Below are positions 12,129-21,300 of a stretch of DNA of 64,000 nt, piece after piece (positions within the stretch are counted from its first letter, which is position 1; each line of letters opens with the position of its first letter). This DNA comes from Arbacia lixula. Its lineage: Eukaryota > Echinodermata > Echinoidea > Arbacioida > Arbaciidae. A program made the translations under genes and the position numbers. Location of the stretch: positions 6,849,723 through 6,913,722 of the forward strand of contig OZ022589.1 of the NCBI GenBank assembly GCA_963669155.1, read 5' to 3'. The notes below the pieces were generated by a model. That model had not been told where the DNA came from. It saw only the letters and a program-made list of their open reading frames with translations, and searched no databases.

Positions 12129-12205
12129 CGCGCGCATGCATGCGTGTGAGCATGTATGAATGTGTTGGTTACGTGTATGATGCGTGTATGTGTGTGTGTG
12201 TACGT
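12067..12205. repeat. (TG)n microsatellite
   Basis: A long TG/CA tract that decays into GCGTGCGCGCGCATGCATG. Such alternating purine-pyrimidine DNA can adopt Z-form. Confidence 0.95.
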
Positions 12206-14423
12206 ATACCTGCATACATTTTATCCAAACGTAATGATTAAAGTTATTATGATCCCGCAATAATCCCTTTGCTTCAATATCCAAACTGGTTGTTTTGGGG
12301 AAACCATAATTATTCAAAGTCTCATCAAATAGTTATTTATTCTATTGTGCTCCAACAAAGGAAAATATGAATTGAAATATGCGGAACAATAATTGACCTC
12401 ACGCAAAGTCCATGTACTGTTATTTGGGCCACGACAATGGAATATATGCAAGTGGATTAAACAATGAATCTATAGACGTATTCATTCAATCGGCCGTTTT
12501 CATGGATGACGTCATTAGCAGGGGGAATCCCCCTGTTTGAAATTGATCAAACTCAAATGTGCACGATGGTACCGGGTGCGGGCTGACACAAGAATGAATA
12601 CAGGGTGTATAAAAAAAAGGGGTGGTGGTGGTAGAGGGTGTACTTGAACATGTATGGGGTCGTATGGGGCAGGGGAGAGGGTGGGCAAACCTTACTCCCG
12701 AACCTCGTCCCAAACATGTCCCCTCTCACTTTCCCTAATAAATTTATGATAATGCTTAACAGCCCATAACGTATTAGCTCTAAATTATGACGATGGAAAA
12801 AGATGTACTATCATTCTATAACAGGCTTAAAACGATCGATCTTTTATGATTTGAAATAGGTTATAGCATTGTCCTGAATTTGTAAGCAGTTTATACAGTA
12901 GTCTGTGAATTCCCCCCCCCCCCCTCTCACGATAATATGGTATACAACTATTATATGGGTCAGCTGCTATGACACGGTAAATCTAGTACGAAGGGGGATC
13001 GAAATTACCGTTACCTGATAGTGCCGAGACTAAAGCCATGTTAGCTGAGTTATGGTCATTTCAACCAATGAGGTACTAGATTTACCATTTTATAGCAACC
13101 AATTGGTCATTTGTTGTTCTTTTATATCACTCATTAGCAATGTACAAAATATATGACATCATTGAACAGTAAGGAGCTTCATGTAGCGAAAGGTGCATGA
13201 ACTACCGTATCAATTCAACAACTTAGAGGTAACCTATTTTCCGTTTGACAAGATGGAGAAAAGGACCTGTGCTTTTCACCCCCTCCCCTTCCCCTTACAT
13301 TAGTAGAAAATCAACGTTGGACTAACCTTATTTAGGATGAGTCTAACAAATACTTGAGATGTTAGTCTATCCTAGTACCGGTAGATGTTGTCTATTAAAG
13401 ATGTTTACACATCAGGATTGCCCTGCGCCGTCGGGGAAAATGTTGTACCAGTGGCCGTTGTAATGATGCTATTTTGTGTTCAGCTACTATATTTAACTTC
13501 GGGTAACGCACATACAACCATGAATTAGTTTTGTTGGATATATCAAAATAGTGAGGTCATTCAAATATTAACACATGAAAGTACATGAGGTAAACTGGGC
13601 ATAAGTGACGTGATAATGCAAACATACAATATCATTCTGCTCATGGAAAATGAATGAATCCCTCGCACTGTTAGAAGTCATCTGGTTATTTACCCTTCAC
13701 GGTGGGTGAGCTTTCGGAATGTGTCATCGTTTTGTCAATATGACGTCGGCAAACGAATTCTGAATACTACCACCGCCAGCGCGACTCGCATGGCTTACCG
13801 ACTTTGCAAAGACAATCTCAAACAGTGTTTGGATACGCGTACCATTTTCATTTCCACTTTATGACCTGTACTTACGGGATTTACAGCTTGTGTTCTTGTT
13901 TTTTTCGTATCATGAAGATGCACAGCGAACTGGTAGGGGGGAAAGAGCCGTTTAAATGTCATAGCCGCGCCTTCTACCGCATTACAAACTTAAATAACAT
14001 TTAGAAAACGGAACTGCCGATGTTGATGTTGATTCTTGTTTTGGTGATCTATACCTATGATCTGAGGAGGAATTCGTGCGTATGCAGTCAGCAATAAGGC
14101 GTTCTCACTTTCGGAATTATCATCAGTCATATCGTTAGCAGCTTCGTGCACTGTGGCGCTGGTAAATATTGGCAATGTGTTCATTTATGTGGATTCGTGG
14201 ATTTATTGAATCTGTCTGAACGAACCTATGCTGCTAACGCTTGGCTCATCGACAACACGTACATCCTATCATACGTGCTTCATTAATGAATTGCGGTAGG
14301 CGAATTGTTCGAGTCAATGTATATTTTGGATAGGCTAATATAATTTGAGCGTTATTGCAACCACTATGTGATCATAACCACTGGTAAAGTTTGATTTGAT
14401 TTGAATTAATATAATTAGTTCTA
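12206..14423. other. Intergenic; one short inverted repeat
   Basis: No supported gene. A ~25-bp inverted repeat around GGTAAATCTAGTAC lies at 12965-12989 and 13072-13099. A C tract occurs at about 12911-12925. Confidence 0.45.
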
Positions 14424-14586
14424 GAAGAAGAAGAAGAAGAAGAAGAAGAAGAAGAAGAAGAAGAAGAAGAAGAAGAAGAAGAAGAAGAAGAAGAAGAAGA
14501 AGAAGGAGAAGAAGAAGAAGAAGAAGAAGAAGAAGAAGAAGAAGAAGAAGAAGAAGGAGAAGAAGAAGAAGAAGAAGAAGAAGAAA
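14424..14586. repeat. (GAA)n triplet array, ~54 units
   Basis: Nearly pure GAA on the + strand, interrupted by two GGA triplets (near 14505 and 14556). Long purine GAA tracts can form triplex DNA. The poly-Leu frame on the other strand is an artefact. Confidence 0.97.
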
Positions 14587-15085
14587 CGAAGGAATCAAGC
14601 AGGGAAAAGAGAGAAAAAGGAAGTTATAGAAGAAGGGGATAAGTTTCCCAGTATAAGATTACCAACAAAACGTCATCATAAAAGCCACCACTCGTATTAC
14701 GCCTAAAAGTGCTATCCTTTAAATCAAATATTCAATCTTGATTTTTACAAAGATGATGCACATAATAATAGAAGTTTGTTCTGCAGGACGTGTTTGATGA
14801 ACAATGGGCTGCGGTATTATATTTATATTATATATTATATTTATATCCTTGTTTTAATTACACTCATGTATTTCATGTTGTTTCTATGTTTTGTACAGTA
14901 AATTCTTACTGGTGTATTTTCTTTTGAATTGATGTGTGATATCATTTGGTTCTTATGTCTTGTTAGGATGTTCAAATGAAAGGCGTCAGTGTTAGCAATT
15001 TTGTGACAAGTGGGCCTAACCTGCATTTGTATATTTAAATGAATAAGTTATTAATACATACATAAAATAATAAAAATTGTTACTT

Positions 15086-15091
15086 CTTCTT

Positions 15092-15158
<67 letters not shown>

Positions 15159-15190
15159 TACTTCCACTATTTCTACTGCTACTAATACTA

Positions 15191-15251
<61 letters not shown>

Positions 15252-15283
15252 TACTTCCACTATTTCTACTGCTACTAATACTA

Positions 15284-15347
<64 letters not shown>

Positions 15348-15379
15348 TACTTCCACTATTTCTACTGCTACTAATACTA

Positions 15380-15438
<59 letters not shown>

Positions 15439-15460
15439 GCTGCTGCTACTACTGGTGATG
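15086..15460. repeat. (ACT)n triplet array with a higher-order repeat
   Basis: ACT/TAC triplets fill the interval. A ~50-bp variant block (ACTTCTACTACTTCCACTAT followed by TTCTACTGCTACTAATACT) occurs three times, starting at 15151, 15244 and 15340. This gives higher-order periods of 93 and 96 bp. All changes are multiples of three, so every frame stays open; the Ser-, Val- and Leu-rich frames are artefacts. Confidence 0.95.
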
Positions 15461-15584
15461 ATATTTCTATTCAGTGTAGTTATTGCTATGTGCAGTACAT
15501 ATTCACGGTTCCTGTACAGTACATATGAATCAAAATCATACTCGAGGAACAAAGGGATATTGCTATCTAAGTTGACATCAGCTC

Positions 15585-15702
15585 AATGTCGGTGTTTTTA
15601 TGGGACATAAAAGCATTGTCATGATTGTTGAATAATTTTGACATTCCACAGCACGCTTTTTCCATGCAGACGTCTGAATATATTATTCTCGAGTTTCTTT
15701 TT
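15585..15702 (+). repeat. Dispersed repeat family J, copy 2
   Basis: It carries ATGTCGGTG, GGGACATAAAAGCATTGTCA, TTTTGACATTCC, and CATGCAGACGTCTGAATATA in the same order as the copy at 59868-59990 and the inverted copy at 11428-11540. Confidence 0.65.
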
Positions 15703-17636
15703 CTTTCATAGAGTAACGCAGAATTTGCATGTAGAGTTTCTTTATTCTGAGGAGACCTGGAGGCTTTGGAGACCGCTTTGGGGGGTTTTCTTTGACACGG
15801 ACGCATTTTGTAAATCCCCCCCCCCCCCCACCCCTCCTTCTCTCTCTGGTTGGAGAGTCGGTCGGTCCTGTCTTCTTGGACGTCTAAATCTTCACTTTCC
15901 TCTGCCTTCCCCTTCCGAGTTTTGCATTTGCCATCCAGCTTTTCATCCATGCCTTTCCCTTCCTTGGATGGCATGTTACAGTTGAATTGCATTTGAAATC
16001 ACTTTTAAATGTACCGTGTGTACTCCGCTCAGAAAATGATTTTCCAGACCTACAGTTGGTCGAAGGTATGGCCGTGGACCCTACCACGAAGGTCCATGGT
16101 ATGACCATGTCGAGTGGTCACGTGGCGCCTCCGTACCCCAGTTTAAACGCATCGTACTGTAGCCATCATGTGGCCTTCGTGTGTCCTCAAGGTAATCCTT
16201 CTCAGTCTATTATGGAAGTTATTCTCATTGTATTGATATGGACTTGGTACTGAGATGGTTAATCTTCGTGTTGCCTTCGTGAGTTGTTCGGGTGCCATCG
16301 TATGACCTCATGTGTGCATCGTAACCGCTTCAGCTATTGATTGACCAAGTTCGGGGTTATTTTCGCACGACATTCCAACTTCCATAATATGACCATCGTG
16401 TGACAACTTCATAACAGAGGGATTTTCACAATATCATATCATAGTACGTACAATTCAACTACATCATGACTTACAAAAAAAAATCAACGCATATCAAAGC
16501 ATCAGCGGAGAACGTGAATAAAAGATTACTAACAAGCCTATTACAACTGAACGTTGTTATTGTACGTGCAGTTGGATTAATGCAGTACATTTCAGAAGAA
16601 TGTTTACCAACAAGAGTCCAAGTATAGTTAAAATCATTACCATGAGTGTTATTAATGTGTAGGGCTTGTTTTTCAAATGAGCTACTACGTTAAATTCCTG
16701 GTTGGCTGGATTGATTGGAAGTTCGTGGACTGGAACGAAGTCAACAGATTTCCATGCCGACCGAATGATCAGAAATCATCCCATTTACCCAAAATTATTC
16801 AGAAGAAAGGACAATAAAATCAGTTTATACGGGTTGCCATGGGGCGTGAAAACATCCGAGTCGTACGGAATGAGTTTGGGATACAATCGAAACAAAGGCA
16901 CTGGGAGATGTGTCGACAGATAGAAACATAAAATCACATTACCCATCAGTACAGTGTACTTCCCAAATGCGGTATGATGATGTTGTTGGAGTTATTAATG
17001 CTCAGAAAGCATTTACCGGGCGGGCATTTTGGAAGTCGAATTGATTCGTAAAATTGTTTATAATCTGTATACTCAAACACTGTATTACTACGTACTCGTT
17101 ACATACAAGGTATACTATATATGATGTTTATATGGTAAAAGCTATACAATGACATGATACATTTACATAAAGTGTTTTTGGTTACGTACTACCTTCTCTA
17201 CACTATGGAAACACGGACCAGTTTTCTACTCTACACGAACACGGCTTAGTCTGTTTTATCTAGACCCTATTCGTGACGGTTGTGGTTGCAGTGCAAAGGC
17301 AAGAGATTGGCCACATATCACAGTCTAGAATCTAGACTACTAAGGCATAAGCTTTAAAACAACGCACGAGTAAGGTATTTCAAATCTTTTGTGATATTGG
17401 ATCATTATAAGACATATACTCTATCAGTGTGATATAAAGGGCATCTCAAAGAAACATCGTTTTTGATGTTCAGGAAGAATACAGATTTTTACAAAATTAT
17501 GTTACATCGACATCAACGTCAAAGACCGGTATTACAGATGCAATGGTCTCGAAATATTGACACATGCAACTCACTGTACACATGATATGTTTGCTATAAA
17601 TGTCCATGGTTGTCTATAAATTAACTTAGAAATTTG
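15703..17636. other. Intergenic, no gene seen
   Basis: A C-rich tract lies at about 15818-15835. No splice-bounded exon or known domain was seen. The frame at 15987-16253 is unsupported. Confidence 0.4.
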
Positions 17637-17705
17637 TTCAGCACAGGGCTACTTTGGAAAGCAGTCCTCGATACTGAAAGGACTACCCTGTCTAAATAAA
17701 ACGTG
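17637..17705 (+). repeat. LINE-type 3' tail, copy 1
   Basis: It has the layout GGGCTACTTTGG...ACTGAAAGGACTACCCTGTC followed by AAATAAA. This is shared with 24928-24990 and 33124-33183, and resembles 3' ends of CR1/L2-like LINEs. It lies ~240 bp upstream of the four-span membrane protein gene. Confidence 0.5.
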
Positions 17706-17947
17706 ATATAAAAATTGAAAAAATTAATGAATTAATTAATACAATTTCCGTTTATCCATTTCGATCGTTTTACTTCATTCCATTTGTTATCACCTTTTTT
17801 TGCGCAGATACTAGATAAAATGGACAGCATTCACTGGCGACGAATGAGTAATATCGAGAGCAAATAAGTGGCAACAAAACACTCTTAGTGAACGAGCCTG
17901 TATCACAGCAGTATCCAGTATCATAACACCCAACTACATTACGACCA

Positions 17948-18313
17948 ATGGCATCAGCTAGCGGGCCAAGTATTGTTGACGTCACAGATAGTTTAGTTGA
18001 ATTTGAAAAAGAGAGCGGACACGTTACTACAGTGACAACGCCAAACGCACACAATATAGACGACGACGACCGAGACAATTACGACGACGACGATGAAGAC
18101 GACGATGATGAGGGCGAAGTGCATGAAAGACTTCATGATTTTTCGGATGGTTACACCGCGACGTCGAATTCCTACGGCGACAGCGGTGGTCGACAAAGTG
18201 GTCGACACGGAGCGAGGCCGATGTTCGTTCACAGCTACAGCGTGCCGACAACGGCGTTGAGGTCATGGGCGAACAGGATGTTTGCCACTGCTAACATCGA
18301 CATGCTTCTCAGG
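17948..18313 (+). CDS. Exon 1 of the four-span membrane protein gene
   Basis: 122 codons from ATG to donor AGG|GTAAGA. It encodes the acidic, soluble N-terminus with Asp/Glu at residues 38-60 and a Ser/Gly/Arg-rich stretch before the first span. Confidence 0.88.
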
Positions 18314-21300
18314 GTAAGATTATCATCCACACGTATGCCCTGTTCCCCTCCAGGGGATGGCATATAGGTTTTCAGTTATTGTAACTTCCCATTAAAAGCA
18401 ACTCCCATGGCAACAGGTGCAATACTGAGAGTTCATTGGCTGTTGCCGTGGTAGTTACCATTGATGGTAAGTTACAATATCATTGAAAACTTATATGCAA
18501 CATGGCCATGTGTCAGGCAAAATAGCGATTGGTGCGAGTGTGAATGGTACTCGTGCATAGGGTTACAGTTGTAAACAGTATAGACGCCATAAGATAGTAG
18601 TCATGGTGAATGTCTGTGGATATATGACCATATGCTCAGACTATGCTTCCAAGTTCATACGTGTAGAGGAACGTGTGTGAAATAACTTTTAATACGTACT
18701 TAATTCCCCTTGCATGCATGTCATAAGAACAACATATGAACATGAATACAATGAAAAGAAAAGAAATTAGCTAGTTCTTTCTGTGGTAGCGGAGCTCATT
18801 GAGAGGGCGGTGATTAGAGAGGGTGGGGGAAGGAAGAAATGTTGAGATCACGAAGGGTGATGGAAGGGAAAGGCGAAAGGAGGTACAGAGGGGTGGACGA
18901 GACAGAATGAGAGGAGGAAAGAAATAGGGGGCAATTACAAGGAAGAAATTGTCATAATATGTGATTAATTTTGGCGTCTCATAGATGTTTCCGATTTGAA
19001 AGAGGGTGTCAAACTCCAAATGACTAATAAATTCGTTATTGCCTATTCGATTTTGCTCAATTCTCTGCTTCATAATTTGTATACCCTCTTTTGAATGCAG
19101 ATTATATTTTAAGCTGAGCAATTCCTTGTGCATGTTGAAAGATGTGTCTTTCTGCTTCATAAATTGTCCTCCTTCTTTGGAGTGCAAATTATATTTTTGG
19201 GTGGACAGCTCCTTTAAAGATTTGTCTTTCTGCTTCATAAACGGCTCTTCGTCTTTTGAAGGAAAATTATATTTTAGGGTAGACAACTCCTTTCACTCTC
19301 TCGTTATCATTGACATGAAGATGTGTAGTAAGTTAATGGGGTTTTCAAGGCATGTTAATGTAACGGTTAACTCTCTCATTTCAATTGCCATAATATGTGT
19401 AGTAAGTTAATGGGGTTGTCAAGGCCTGGTCGTCTCGATGGAAGTATAATCAGTGAGTAATTATACAAAAAATAAAATGAATTGAGGGACAGGATTATTC
19501 TTTATGATAGAGTTTCCCTCTCCCAATACGTAATTGGCCCTTTTCTAATTTGACTTACTGTAGAATTGATGTCACAAAAAACGGGTGACTTTTGAAGGAA
19601 ATGCGGCAAAGGTGAATGGAAGTCAGAGATTGTCACGATGGAAGGATAAAGGTTAACTCTCTCATTACCATTGGCATAATATGTGTAGTAAGTTAATGGG
19701 GCTGTCAAGTCCTGGTAATGTAACGATGAACTCTCTCATTACCATTGGCATGAAGATGTTTAGTAACTTAATAGGGTTTTCAAGGCCCGGTAATGTGAGG
19801 GTTAAAGATGCGTCTTTCTATTTCCTGCCACATCCTAGAACACTTCCCTCCTACACATGAGCTGCTCCTTACTCCTGGTGCTGATGGGTACTGTCGGCAT
19901 CCTGGCAAAGAGCTTCTCCTCCTATGTGGCCATTCCCATCTGGTGTCCCGTCTTGGTGAGTCACTTTGAGAACTTGTGGAAATGTCTTAAGAAAAAAAAA
20001 ATGTTTGTAATGTTTGTACTTCTTGAGGTGCAACAGTTTCATGTATTATTCATATGTCTGATTTACTGGAGAAGGGCATTGGGAAACAAGTAAGGGGCGA
20101 AGAAGAATAAAAACAATAACAAGGGGAAATTAGAAAAAGAAAGGAGAGATAAAATAGCAGAGCAGTAATAGGAAGAAGAACGAGAAGAACAAGAAGATCA
20201 ACGACAACAACGACAACAACAACACCAAGAACAAGAAGGAGAGGAAAGATAAGAAAGAGAGGGAGAAGTACATGTAGGAGTAAACTTTAAGAAAATGAGA
20301 AGGAGACAAAGAATAAGGAGGTGGGAAAGGAGGAGGAGGAGGAGGATGGGGAAGCACAGTAATAAAGTAAAGCTATATTACTCCATGCACACCTCCTTTA
20401 TTATAAAAAAACTGCCGTATTCAAATATAATTGATTACAATTAATATTTTTATCAATATCTCAAATCTCCCTAGGTCTGCATTCCTACTAGTATATCAGG
20501 ATTCAGGACACGAAAGCAGTTACGCAGTCGCAATCTGTGGCGGATGGTAAGTTATCCCCTTTACTCCTGCATTCCACCAAAAACACATAACTTGTGTATT
20601 AATGGTCGCAGAGCGATGAAGGTTGCTTTAAAAGCAGGATAGCCCCTTTTCAGATCAAATAAATACAACTTTCGTTAAATAATAATAATAATGATAAAAA
20701 AACAACTTGTGTATTAATGGTCGCAGAACGATGAAGGTTGCTTTAAAAGCAGGATAGCCCCTTTTCAGATCAAATAAATACAACTTTCGTTAAATAATAA
20801 TAATGATGATAAAGAAACACCTAAGATGAAATAAATGCTCAGATAAATACTCAGATCATGGACCCTACAACGAGTAGAGTCCATGTTAACATCTTCCCTC
20901 CCAGTGATAGAGCTGGAAACTGACTTTGAACGAAAATATAGCGATCGCTAGATTTTGAAGAGGTTTCCGACGGATCGTCCATAACCTCTGTGGTTCTTGT
21001 AGCATAAAGGCCGGGACCGCCAAATCGTGGTACATTGGGGTGAGATAGAGAGAGAAAAGAGAGAGGAATAGAGAAAGAGGGATAGAGGGAAATGGAGAGA
21101 CGGAGAGAAAGAAAGAGAGGGAGAGGAAGAGGTAGCGAGGGGGAAGGGAGGGGTGGCAATTAGATAAAGAGCCTGTCAACATAATCAGGTTTGTCTTTCT
21201 TTATGTCTTCAGTAAAAGTTTCTCAATATCGTTTCAAAAGGTATCATACTAAAGCCTAATACTTTACATGCCAGAGCCCTTCATTCACAGAGTTTGGCAA

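Noticed and set aside
15016-15552. Poly-Ser, poly-Val and poly-Leu frames on both strands
   Set aside because: All frames of a pure triplet repeat stay open; there is no splice context or flanking coding sequence.
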